Below, one piece after another: positions 6,992-15,321 of a DNA stretch of 64,000 bases. The notes below the pieces were generated by a model that saw nothing but the letters and a program-made list of their open reading frames with translations, searched no databases and was not told the DNA's origin. The translations under genes and the position numbers were made by a program. Source of the stretch: CADCUY01 sp964242735 (lineage in GTDB: Bacteria > Actinomycetota > Actinomycetes > Actinomycetales > Quadrisphaeraceae); contig CAXTAK010000003.1 in the NCBI GenBank assembly GCA_964242735.1, positions 1 to 64,000 on the forward strand, read 5' to 3'. Every line of letters begins with the position of its first letter. The stretch's first letter is position 1.

Positions 6992-9847
6992 CTACGTCGC
7001 GGAGGCCTTCTTCGCCGCCGGCTTCTTGGCGGCAGGCTTCTTGGCCGCAGGCTTCTTCGCCGGCTTGCCCGTACCCCCGGCGGCGTCGCGGGCCCGCTTC
7101 TCGGCGAGCAGCTCCCCGGCGCGCTCGAGGGTGATCGTCTCGACCGCATCCTCCTTGCGCAGCGTCGCGTTGACCGCGCCGTCGGTGACGTACGCCCCGA
7201 AGCGCCCGTCCTTGACGACCACGGGCGCGCCGGTGGCCGGGTCGGCGCCCAGCTCCCGCAGCGGCGCGGCCGCCGCCGCCGACCCGCGCCCGCGCTTGGG
7301 CTGCGCGTACACGCCGAGCGCCTCCTCCAGGGTGATGTCGAAGAGCTGCTCCTCCGACCCCAGGGTGCGCGAGTCGGTGCCCCGCTTGAGGTAGGGCCCG
7401 TAGCGGCCGTTCTGCGCGGTGATCTCCTCACCGGTGGCGGGGTCGGCGCCGACGGTGCGCGGCAGGGTGAGCAGGCGCAGGGCGTCGGGGAGGGTGAGGG
7501 TGGCCAGCTGCATCGAGGCGAACAGCGACGCCGTCCTGGGCTTCGCCGACTTCGGCGCGTCGTCGCCCAGCACCTCGGTGACGTACGGCCCGTACCGGCC
7601 GGAGCGGGCCACCACGGGCAGCCCGGTGCCCGGGTCGGTGCCCAGCTCGCGGTCGCCGTCGCCCTGGGTGGCGAACAGCTCGCGGGCCTTTCCGACGGTG
7701 AGCTCGTCGGGCGCGACGTCGTCGGGCACCGATGCGCGCTGGGGGGCGCCGCCGTCCTCGCCGGCGGCCTCGAGGTAGGGCCCGTAGCGCCCGACGCGCA
7801 GGCTGATGCCCTCACCGATGTCGACGGTGTTGATGTCGCGCGCGTCGATGTCACCGAGGTCGTCGACCAGGGGCTTCAAGCCCCCGCTGAGCCCCGCCCC
7901 CCGCGCGCCGCCGTCGGGCCCGCTCGGCGGGCCACCGGGCAGCGAAGCGTCGCCGCCGCCGAAGTAGAAGCGACCCAGCCACGCGGCCCGCTGCTCGGAG
8001 CCGCCCGCGATGCGGTCGAGGTCGTCCTCCATCGAGGCCGTGAACGCGTAGTCCACCAGGGAGGAGAAGTGCTCCTCGAGCAGGCGGGTGACGGCGAAGG
8101 CCAGCCACGTCGGCACCAGCGAGGTGCCGCGCCGCCACACGTACCCGCGGTCGGTGATCGTCGCGATCGTCGACGCGTACGTCGAGGGCCGCCCGATCCC
8201 CCGCTCCTCCAGGGCCTTGACCAGGGACGCCTCGGTGTAGCGCGGCGGCGGGGAGGTCTGGTGCCCGTCGGCGGACGCGGAGGTCACGCTCACCCGCTGG
8301 TCCCGGGTCAGCTCCGGCAGGCGCCGCTGCGCCCCCTCGGCGCCGTCGCCGTGCCGCTCCTCGTCGCGCCCCTCCTCGTAGGCGGCCATGAACCCGCGGA
8401 AGGTGATCACCGTGCCCGAAGCGGCCAGCTCGACGTCGCGCCGCTGGGCCGCGACGCCGTCGGCGCTGTCGGAGGCGACAGCAGTGACCTCGATGGCGCC
8501 GCCGATGCGCACGCTGGCGGTGGACCCGCGGGCGTCGCCCATCTGGGAGGCCACGGTGCGCTGCCAGATCAACTCGTACAGGCGGTACTCGTCACCGCGC
8601 ACGCTGCCCGAGACCTGCGCGGGGGTCCGGAAGACGTCGCCTGAGGGGCGCACCGCCTCGTGGGCCTCCTGCGCCTTCGACTTCGCGGCGTACGTGCGGG
8701 GCCGGTCGGGCACGAACGCCGGCCCGTACAGCTCCGCGGCCTGGGTGCGCGCGGCGCGCACCGCCTGCTCGCTCAGCGCGACGGAGTCGGTGCGCATGTA
8801 CGTGATGAACCCGTTCTCGTACAGGGTCTGGGCCACGCGCATCGTCTGCTTCGCGGAGAAGCGGAGCTTCCGCGAGGCCTCCTGCTGGAGCGTGGAGGTG
8901 GTGAACGGCGCCGCGGGACGCCGGGTGTAGGGCTTGGTCTCCACGCTGCGCACGGACAGCGCCCCCGCCGGCGCGGCGTCCAGGGCGGCGGCGACCCCGG
9001 AGGCGAGCGCCTCGTCGAGGGCCGTCGGCATCCCACCGGAGCGGGCCTGGAGCACCCCGCGGTCGTCGAAGTCACGTCCGGTGGCCACGCGCTCGCCGTC
9101 GAGGGCGACCAGGCGGGTCGTGAACTCCTCGCCCTGTCCCGGGGCGGGGTCGACCGGCAGCAGCTGCGCCGCGACGTCCCAGTACGAGGCGGCGCGGAAG
9201 GCCATCCGCTCCCGCTCGCGCTCGACGACCAGGCGGGTGGCCACCGACTGCACCCGCCCCGCGGACAGGCCGGCGCGGACCTTGCGCCACAGCACCGGGG
9301 AGACCTCGTACCCGTAGAGGCGGTCGAGGATGCGGCGGGTCTCCTGGGCGTCGACGAGGTGCGCGTCGATGTCGCGGGTGTCGTCGAGGGCGCGGGTGAT
9401 GGCCTCGGGGGTGATCTCGTGGAAGACCATGCGGCGCACGGGCACCGTGGGCTGCAGGGTCTGCAGCAGGTGCCAGGCGATGGCCTCGCCCTCGCGGTCC
9501 TCGTCGGTGGCGAGGTACAGCTCGTCCGCGTCCTTCAGGGCGCGCTTGAGCTCGGTCACCTTCTTCCGCTTGTCGGCGTCGACGACGTAGTAGGGCTCGA
9601 AGCCGTTGTCGACGTCGACCGCGAACTTCCCGAACGGCCCCTTCTTCATCTCCGCGGGCAGCTCCGAGGGCTGAGGGAGGTCGCGGATGTGACCGACGCT
9701 GGCCTCCACCTCGTAACCGGCGCCGAGGTAGCCGGCGATGGTGCGGGCCTTGGCGGGGGACTCGACGATCACCAGGCGCCGGAGCGCACGAGACCCTGCG
9801 GGTGCCGTCGAGGACGAGGTGCTGCGGGCCACGGTGGCGCCTCTCAT
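6992..9847 (-). CDS. topA: DNA topoisomerase I
   Basis: A 951-residue type IA topoisomerase that relaxes negative supercoils. The Toprim domain begins at RRLVIVESPAKARTIAGYLG and contains DEDREGEA. The active-site tyrosine is Tyr350 in FITYMRTDS. Instead of Cys4 zinc fingers the C-terminal part has several topoisomerase C-terminal repeats with the motif GRYGPY/GRFGAY, and it ends in a Lys/Ala repeat (KKPAAKKPAAKKPAAKK), as in other actinobacterial TopA proteins, where such tails bind DNA. The start ATG at 9847 is accepted; a GTG seven codons later is possible. It is transcribed with the sigma-factor and tmk cluster on the minus strand. Confidence 0.97.
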   Translation of the reverse strand: MRGATVARSTSSSTAPAGSRALRRLVIVESPAKARTIAGYLGAGYEVEASVGHIRDLPQPSELPAEMKKGPFGKFAVDVDNGFEPYYVVDADKRKKVTELKRALKDADELYLATDEDREGEAIAWHLLQTLQPTVPVRRMVFHEITPEAITRALDDTRDIDAHLVDAQETRRILDRLYGYEVSPVLWRKVRAGLSAGRVQSVATRLVVERERERMAFRAASYWDVAAQLLPVDPAPGQGEEFTTRLVALDGERVATGRDFDDRGVLQARSGGMPTALDEALASGVAAALDAAPAGALSVRSVETKPYTRRPAAPFTTSTLQQEASRKLRFSAKQTMRVAQTLYENGFITYMRTDSVALSEQAVRAARTQAAELYGPAFVPDRPRTYAAKSKAQEAHEAVRPSGDVFRTPAQVSGSVRGDEYRLYELIWQRTVASQMGDARGSTASVRIGGAIEVTAVASDSADGVAAQRRDVELAASGTVITFRGFMAAYEEGRDEERHGDGAEGAQRRLPELTRDQRVSVTSASADGHQTSPPPRYTEASLVKALEERGIGRPSTYASTIATITDRGYVWRRGTSLVPTWLAFAVTRLLEEHFSSLVDYAFTASMEDDLDRIAGGSEQRAAWLGRFYFGGGDASLPGGPPSGPDGGARGAGLSGGLKPLVDDLGDIDARDINTVDIGEGISLRVGRYGPYLEAAGEDGGAPQRASVPDDVAPDELTVGKARELFATQGDGDRELGTDPGTGLPVVARSGRYGPYVTEVLGDDAPKSAKPRTASLFASMQLATLTLPDALRLLTLPRTVGADPATGEEITAQNGRYGPYLKRGTDSRTLGSEEQLFDITLEEALGVYAQPKRGRGSAAAAAPLRELGADPATGAPVVVKDGRFGAYVTDGAVNATLRKEDAVETITLERAGELLAEKRARDAAGGTGKPAKKPAAKKPAAKKPAAKKASAT

Positions 9848-9896
9848 GGTGCTGGGGGACGCTCAGACGGTAACCCCTCGTCGTGTGCGGGCGGGG

Positions 9897-11459
9897 TCAG
9901 CTCGGGGCGGCGCTCGGGAGCAGCAGGTACCCGTCGGCGACCAGCTCGCGCACCGCGGGGAGCAGCTCGGCGCGCAGCGCGGCGGCGTCGGCGCCGAGCA
10001 GGGCGGCCACCGCGGGCACCAGCTGGGCGAGGGTCAGCTCCCCGTCGCAGGCGCCGACGAGGCCGGCCAGCGCCGGGGTGGCGGGCACCGCGCGGGCGAG
10101 GCCGCCGCCCTGGCGCAGGAGGATCACGCGTGGTCCGGCCTCACCCGGCACCAGGTGGCGCTCCTCGGTGACGTCACCGGCCACGACCGGGCGCAGCGCC
10201 GAGAGCGCGTCGTCGTCGAGGCCGCGCATCACCTCCCGAGCGGTGAGCACCGCGGCCACGTGGGGGCCGAGGGGGTCGCGGAGAGCGCCGGTGACCTCCT
10301 CCACGCGGTGCCAGCGCGGCGCGGCGGCCGCCGCGGGCCGGTGCAGGACGACGTACCCGGAGCCCACCGCCTCCACCCCGCGTCGGGCGAAGTCCTCCAG
10401 CCAGGCCTCGATCAGGGCGTCGGATGCGGGGCCGGGCAGCTGGCCGCCGTCGCGGACCCACGTCTCGGCGTACTGCGCCGGGTCCTGCACCTCGCGCTGC
10501 ACGACCCAGCCGTCCACGCCGGAGGCCGCCAGCCAGCCCTGCACGCGCTCGTGCCACGGCTGGCCCGAGCGGTGCTCCCAGTTCCCGAGCAGCTGCGCGC
10601 TGCCGCCGGGGGCGAGGACGTCGCCGACGCCGGTGACCAGGGTGCGCACCACCTCGTCGCCGACCAGGCCGCCGTCGCGGTAGGACCACCCCGGCACGCG
10701 GGCGGTGCGGGGGGTGACGACGAACGGCGGGTTGGAGACGACGAGGTCGAACAGCTCTCCCGCGACCGGGTCGAGGAGGCTGCCGCGGCGCAGGTCGAGG
10801 GTGGCGCCGGCCAGCGCCGCGTTGAAGGCGGCGAAGGCCAGGGCGCGGGCGGATGTGTCGGTGGCGGTGACGGAGGACGCGGTGCGCGCGGCGAGCAGGG
10901 CCTGGACGCCGCTGCCGGTGCCGACGTCGAGGACGCGGCCGCGGGGGGCGGGGACGGTCAGCCGCGCGAGGGTGGCGGAGGCGCCGCCGAGGCCCAGGAC
11001 GTGGTCGGTGGGCAGGGGGCCGCCCACGGCCCGCTCGCCGAGGTCGGAGGCGAGCCACCCGGCGTGGCCCTCGCCGAGGGCGGTGGGGCGCAGGTCGAGC
11101 GCGGCGCGCACGGCGTCGTCCTCGCCGGAGCCCGCGGCCTCGACGAGGCGCAGGGCGGTGGCGCCGTCCGCGCGCAGGGTGGGCAGGGCGACGTCGAGGT
11201 CGCGGCGGGGCACGTGCTCGGTGAGCAGGAACAGGCGGGTCAGGGTGGCGGTGGGCTCCGGCCCGCGCCCGCGCCCGCGCAGCGCCCGGCGGGCGGGGGC
11301 CAGCTGCTCGCGGGCCAGCGCACGAGCGGGCACGGGGCCGAGCAGGTCCGTGACCGCGTCGACGGTCCACGCCGCCGCCTCGAGGTCCGTGCGCAGCGCG
11401 TCGATCAGGCGCGGGTCGTGGGGGGGCGGGGCGGGCACCGGCGCGACGCTAGCCGCCAT
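9897..11459 (-). CDS. class I SAM-dependent methyltransferase with extra flanking domains
   Basis: 520 residues. An N-terminal helical region of about 150 residues precedes a Rossmann-like methyltransferase core with GRVLDVGTGSGVQALLAA (SAM-binding motif I) and SNPPFV, the NPPY-type motif of enzymes that methylate amide or exocyclic nitrogens (HemK/PrmC, RlmG). A C-terminal region of about 190 residues follows. The same architecture occurs in an uncharacterised actinobacterial family next to topA. The substrate is unknown; NPPF argues for protein glutamine or rRNA/DNA base methylation. ATG 11459 is chosen because residues before it are encoded by the repeat-rich intergenic DNA. Confidence 0.85.
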   Translation of the reverse strand: MAASVAPVPAPPPHDPRLIDALRTDLEAAAWTVDAVTDLLGPVPARALAREQLAPARRALRGRGRGPEPTATLTRLFLLTEHVPRRDLDVALPTLRADGATALRLVEAAGSGEDDAVRAALDLRPTALGEGHAGWLASDLGERAVGGPLPTDHVLGLGGASATLARLTVPAPRGRVLDVGTGSGVQALLAARTASSVTATDTSARALAFAAFNAALAGATLDLRRGSLLDPVAGELFDLVVSNPPFVVTPRTARVPGWSYRDGGLVGDEVVRTLVTGVGDVLAPGGSAQLLGNWEHRSGQPWHERVQGWLAASGVDGWVVQREVQDPAQYAETWVRDGGQLPGPASDALIEAWLEDFARRGVEAVGSGYVVLHRPAAAAAPRWHRVEEVTGALRDPLGPHVAAVLTAREVMRGLDDDALSALRPVVAGDVTEERHLVPGEAGPRVILLRQGGGLARAVPATPALAGLVGACDGELTLAQLVPAVAALLGADAAALRAELLPAVRELVADGYLLLPSAAPS

Positions 11460-11524
11460 GCGCCTAGGCGGCGCCTGCCTGCACGGGGGTGCTGGCCGGG
11501 CTGAGCCCCCCCCCCGCGAGCGGA

Positions 11525-11626
11525 GCAGTTGCCGCCACAACTGCGGTCTGGACGGCTCCTCGAGAGCAGTTGCCGCCACAACTGCGGTCTGGACGGCTCC
11601 TCGAGAGCAGTTGCCGCCACAACTGC
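11525..11626. repeat. three 41-bp tandem units, each with a 7-bp inverted repeat
   Basis: GCAGTTG-CCGCCA-CAACTGC occurs at 11525-11544, 11566-11585 and 11607-11626, a period of exactly 41 bases. The 21-base spacers between copies are identical (CGGTCTGGACGG followed by CTCCTCGAGA in part). Each copy can form a hairpin with a 7-bp stem and a 6-base loop on either strand. The block lies in the 192-base interval between the hppA stop (11652) and the methyltransferase start (11459), both on the minus strand. It has no T-tract, so it is not a classical terminator. Confidence 0.9.
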
Positions 11627-11651
11627 GCGCCGGGAGTGCGGAGGGCGGGCG

Positions 11652-14240
11652 TCAGGCGCGGGTGGAGCCCCCGCCATCACGGGGCGGCGCCGGGGAGTCG
11701 ACGGACGCGCCGCTCGACGGCGTCGCGCCCATGCGGACGGCGCCCGCCCGCGCCGGTCCCGCACCGGCGCCCGTCGACCCGCCGACCATGCTCGGCTGCG
11801 CCACCCCGCCGTCACCGGCTCCCGGGCGCAGAGCCGGCGCCCCGGTCCCGTCACCGTCGTCGAGGTCGGTGACATCGCCGCGCTCCTCGTCGTCCTCGTC
11901 GAGGGAGGAGGTGCGCAGCTTCGAGGCCACGACCGCCACCACGATGACCAGCAGCGCCAGACCCGCGATCGCCAGGCGCAGCACGGTGTTCGCGCCCTCC
12001 CCGATCGAGAGGCCGACGATCGCCGGCACGATCAGGATCGCGACGAGGTTCATCACCTTGAGCAGCGGGTTGATCGCCGGGCCGGCGGTGTCCTTGAACG
12101 GGTCGCCGACCGTGTCACCGATGACCGTGGCAGCGTGCGCCTCCGAGCCCTTGCCGCCGTAGTGCCCGTCCTCGACGATCTTCTTCGCGTTGTCCCACGA
12201 GCCGCCGGAGTTGGCCAGGAACACCGCCATCAGCGCGCCCGCCCCGATCGCGCCGGCGAGGAAGCCCGCCAGGGCGGTGACCCCGAGCCCGAAGCCGACC
12301 GCCACCGGCGCGAGCACCGCCAGGAGCCCCGGCGTGGCCAGCTCGCGCAGCGAGTCGCGGGTGCAGATGTCGACCACGCGCCCGTACTCGGGCTTCTCGG
12401 TGCGGTCCATGATCCCGGGGTGCTCGCGGAACTGGCGGCGCACCTCGAACACGATGGCGCCGGCGGCGCGGGTCACCGCGTTCACCGCCAGCCCGGAGAA
12501 CAGGAACACCACCGCGGCGCCGATGAGCACACCCACGAGGACCAGCGGGGTGGTCACCTCGTAGCGCCCGAGCGAGGCCACGCTGTAGGAGCTCGGCTGC
12601 TCGGTGAGGGTCTGCACGATCGGGGCCAGCGCCGCGGTCGCCTCGTTGGTGTACGCGCCGAACAGGGCCACCGCGGCAAGCACCGCGGTGCCGATGGCGA
12701 TGCCCTTGGTGATGGCCTTGGTGGTGTTGCCCACGGCGTCGAGCTCGGTGAGGATCGCGGCCCCGTCCTCGTCGACGTCACCGGACATCTCGGCGATGCC
12801 CTGGGCGTTGTCGCTGACCGGCCCGAAGGTGTCCATCGCGACGATCACCCCGACGGTGGTGAGCAGCCCGGTGCCGGCCATCGCCACGAGGAACAGGGCC
12901 AGGGACACGACGCTGTTGGCGAGCAGGAACGCCGCGAGCAGCCCCGCGGCCAGCACCAGCACCGTGTACACCGCGGACTCGAAGCCGACGCTGATGCCGG
13001 CGAGCACCACGGTCGCCGCTCCGGTGCGGGAGTTGCGGGCCACGCCCCTCGTGGGGGCGCGCTCGGTGTCGGTGTAGTGCCCGGTGAGGTAGAGGACCAG
13101 GACGGCGAGGAGGATGCCGACGAGGATCGCGCCGGTGACCATCACGCGGGGGTTGGAGATCAGCAGGTCCGGGGCGGTCAGCATCGTCTGGATGTCCGCC
13201 GAGGGGGCGCTGAGCGCGTCGAAGGTGGCGGGCAGGTACAGGAAGACGGCCAGCGTGCTGCCCAGCGCCGCGACGACGGCGGAGACGAGGAACCCGCGGT
13301 TGATGGCGCTCAGACCGCTCTCGCCCTCGCGGGCCCTGATGAGGAACACCCCGAGGATCGCGGTCAGCGCTCCCACGGCCGGCACCAGCAGCGGCAGGAC
13401 CAGGCCCTCGACGCCGAACGCGGCGCTGCCGAGGATCAGGGCGGCGACCAGGGTCACCGCGTAGGACTCGAAGAGGTCGGCGGCCATGCCGGCGCAGTCA
13501 CCCACGTTGTCGCCGACGTTGTCGGCGATGGTCGCGGCGTTGCGGGGGTCGTCCTCGGGGATGCCCTTCTCGACCTTGCCCACCAGGTCGGCGCCGACGT
13601 CCGCCGCCTTGGTGAAGATGCCGCCGCCGACGCGCATGAACATGGCCAGCAGCGCCGCCCCGAAGCCGAAGCCCTCGAGGACGCGGGGGGCGTCGGCCTG
13701 GTAGATCAGCACGACCGCCGCGGCGCCCAGCAGACCGAGACCGACGGTGAACATGCCCACCATGCCGCCGGTGCGGATCGCCAGGCGCACGCCCGCCTCG
13801 CGCCCGCCCGGCTCGCGGGCCGCCGCGGCGACGCGCACGTTGGCCCGCACGGCCAGGGACATGCCCAGGTAGCCGATGGTGGCGGAGAAGAACGCGCCGA
13901 CCACGAAGAAGATCGCCCGGCCGATCTTCACGTCGGTGTCGCCGGGCAGCAGGAACAGGACGGCGAAGGCGATGACGACGAAGACCGCCAGGGTGCGGAA
14001 CTGCCGCCGCAGGTAGGCGCTGGCGCCCTCCTGGACCGCGAGCGCGATCTCGCGCATCGACTCCGTGCCCTCACCGGCGGCGAGCACCTGCCGGCGGAAG
14101 ACGAAGGCCATGGCGAGGGCCACCAGGCCCACCACGCCGACCCCGACCACCAGCGCCAGGTCGTTGCCCACGACCTCGAGCAGCGGTGGCTCGACAGGCG
14201 GGGTGGCGGCCTGCAGGACTGCGGCGCGCGCAGCGGGCAT
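11652..14240 (-). CDS. hppA: K(+)-insensitive proton-pumping pyrophosphatase
   Basis: An 862-residue integral membrane protein with about 16 hydrophobic helices. It couples pyrophosphate hydrolysis to proton translocation across the cytoplasmic membrane. The substrate-binding acidic motifs are DVGADLVGK, DNVGDNVGDCAGMAADLFE and DTVGDPFKDTAGPA. In GNTTKAIT, Lys508 and Thr511 occupy the two positions that define the K(+)-independent subfamily, where K(+)-dependent enzymes have Ala. The last ~70 residues form an acidic, disordered tail (EDDEERGDVTDLDDGDG) absent from the core fold. ATG 14240 has GAGGAG a few bases upstream and is preferred to a TTG four codons earlier. Confidence 0.96.
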   Translation of the reverse strand: MPAARAAVLQAATPPVEPPLLEVVGNDLALVVGVGVVGLVALAMAFVFRRQVLAAGEGTESMREIALAVQEGASAYLRRQFRTLAVFVVIAFAVLFLLPGDTDVKIGRAIFFVVGAFFSATIGYLGMSLAVRANVRVAAAAREPGGREAGVRLAIRTGGMVGMFTVGLGLLGAAAVVLIYQADAPRVLEGFGFGAALLAMFMRVGGGIFTKAADVGADLVGKVEKGIPEDDPRNAATIADNVGDNVGDCAGMAADLFESYAVTLVAALILGSAAFGVEGLVLPLLVPAVGALTAILGVFLIRAREGESGLSAINRGFLVSAVVAALGSTLAVFLYLPATFDALSAPSADIQTMLTAPDLLISNPRVMVTGAILVGILLAVLVLYLTGHYTDTERAPTRGVARNSRTGAATVVLAGISVGFESAVYTVLVLAAGLLAAFLLANSVVSLALFLVAMAGTGLLTTVGVIVAMDTFGPVSDNAQGIAEMSGDVDEDGAAILTELDAVGNTTKAITKGIAIGTAVLAAVALFGAYTNEATAALAPIVQTLTEQPSSYSVASLGRYEVTTPLVLVGVLIGAAVVFLFSGLAVNAVTRAAGAIVFEVRRQFREHPGIMDRTEKPEYGRVVDICTRDSLRELATPGLLAVLAPVAVGFGLGVTALAGFLAGAIGAGALMAVFLANSGGSWDNAKKIVEDGHYGGKGSEAHAATVIGDTVGDPFKDTAGPAINPLLKVMNLVAILIVPAIVGLSIGEGANTVLRLAIAGLALLVIVVAVVASKLRTSSLDEDDEERGDVTDLDDGDGTGAPALRPGAGDGGVAQPSMVGGSTGAGAGPARAGAVRMGATPSSGASVDSPAPPRDGGGSTRA

Positions 14241-14381
14241 GGGGCTCCTCAACGGCTCGGGCGGCTCCGGAGGAGGAGCTCGCGTCGTCGCGATGCTGGC
14301 CGGTCAGGCTGCTCGACCGGCCGGAGTCTACGCACGCGCGGGCTGCCACCGGGACCACTCGGGGTCACCGACCGTGGTGCC

Positions 14382-14846
14382 TCAGCCCAGCAGGGGCAGC
14401 CCGGACCACACCAGGCGGGTGGTGCCGCCGGGCCCACCGGGGCCGGGCGAGACCACCACCTCGTCGGCGAGGCCCTGCATCAGCAGCACGGCGACGTCCT
14501 CGCCCCCGACGTCGTCGGTGCCGTCGGCGCCGGCGCCGTCGACCACCACGGCCTCCAGCACGGTCGCGGCGCCAGCTCCGTGGTGGTGGCGCAGGCTCAG
14601 GGACACGGGGACGCCTGCCCCGGGACCGGTCGCGGACTCCGCGCGCCGCACGGCCCGCGCGCACGCCTCGCCCACCGCCAGGCGCACGGCGTCCAGCTGC
14701 TCGTCGACGAGGCCGAGGCGGCGGGCCACGGCGGTGGCGACGAGACGGGCGGTGCGCACGTGCTCGGGCAGCGCGGTGAAGCGCAGGCTCACCTCCGCGG
14801 GGGCCGCGGGCGGCGCGCCGGGGGCCTCGCAGGGGTGAGCGGTCAT
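14382..14846 (-). CDS. anti-sigma regulatory factor, RsbW-like HATPase
   Basis: 154 residues resembling serine-kinase anti-sigma factors of the GHKL ATPase fold: the N-box region LGLVDEQLDAVRLAVGEACA (helix with the catalytic-type E and the N-box position) and a C-terminal MQGLADEVVV segment. Gly-rich Ala/Val insertions make the ATP lid hard to read. It follows a BldG-like STAS gene by 28 bases, the arrangement of bldG and its neighbour in Streptomyces. By analogy it would bind a sigma factor and phosphorylate the antagonist. Kinase activity is uncertain because the G1 box is weakly conserved. Confidence 0.82.
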   Translation of the reverse strand: MTAHPCEAPGAPPAAPAEVSLRFTALPEHVRTARLVATAVARRLGLVDEQLDAVRLAVGEACARAVRRAESATGPGAGVPVSLSLRHHHGAGAATVLEAVVVDGAGADGTDDVGGEDVAVLLMQGLADEVVVSPGPGGPGGTTRLVWSGLPLLG

Positions 14847-14874
14847 CGGACCCGCCCGGCCGCGTGCGCGGTGC

Positions 14875-15231
14875 TCAGGACGCGTCGGCGCCGGTGGAGG
14901 CCGAGACGGCGTCGGCGACCGAGGTGTGGATGGGGAAGACCTTGGTGAGACCGGTGATCCGGAAGACCTTGAGGATCTTCTCCTGGGTGCAGACCAGGTG
15001 CAGCGATCCGTCGTGGGAGCGCACGCGCTTCAGGCCTCCGACGAGCACGCCCAACCCGGTGGAGTCGAGGAACTCCACCTGCTCCATGTCGACGACCAGG
15101 TGGTGCTTGCCCTCGCCGACCAGGTCGTTCAACCGCTCGCGCAGCACGGGGGCGGTGTAGACGTCGATCTCGCCGCCCACCTCCACGACGGTGCGGCCGT
15201 CCTGCTCGCGGCTGGTGACGGACAGGTCCAC
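14875..15231 (-). CDS. STAS-domain anti-sigma-factor antagonist, BldG-like
   Basis: 118 residues covering a single STAS domain. The motif VEFLDSTGLGVLVGGLKRVR contains the serine that RsbW-type kinases phosphorylate in RsbV, SpoIIAA and BldG. Unphosphorylated antagonists sequester the anti-sigma factor. The GTG start at 15231 is supported by GAGGAGA just upstream and by the N-terminus DLSVTSREQ, which matches family length. It is first in a two-gene unit with the RsbW-like gene and divergent from the helicase, with about 90 bases between them that should hold both promoters. The arrangement matches bldG in Streptomyces. Confidence 0.92.
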   Translation of the reverse strand: MDLSVTSREQDGRTVVEVGGEIDVYTAPVLRERLNDLVGEGKHHLVVDMEQVEFLDSTGLGVLVGGLKRVRSHDGSLHLVCTQEKILKVFRITGLTKVFPIHTSVADAVSASTGADAS

Positions 15232-15321
15232 GCGGTCTCCTCGGTGCTCGCTGGCGGCCCTGACGGACCGGCCGCCATCAAACCACCGCTGGCGGCATCC
15301 CACCCGGACTGTGGTGCGACG

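Noticed and set aside
11529..14948. Very long plus-strand open frame (over 1100 codons) opposite hppA
   Set aside because: Its product is a His/Asp/Arg/Gly-rich string without any domain, and it lies exactly antisense to the complete hppA gene. Such frames are a by-product of high GC and few stop codons.
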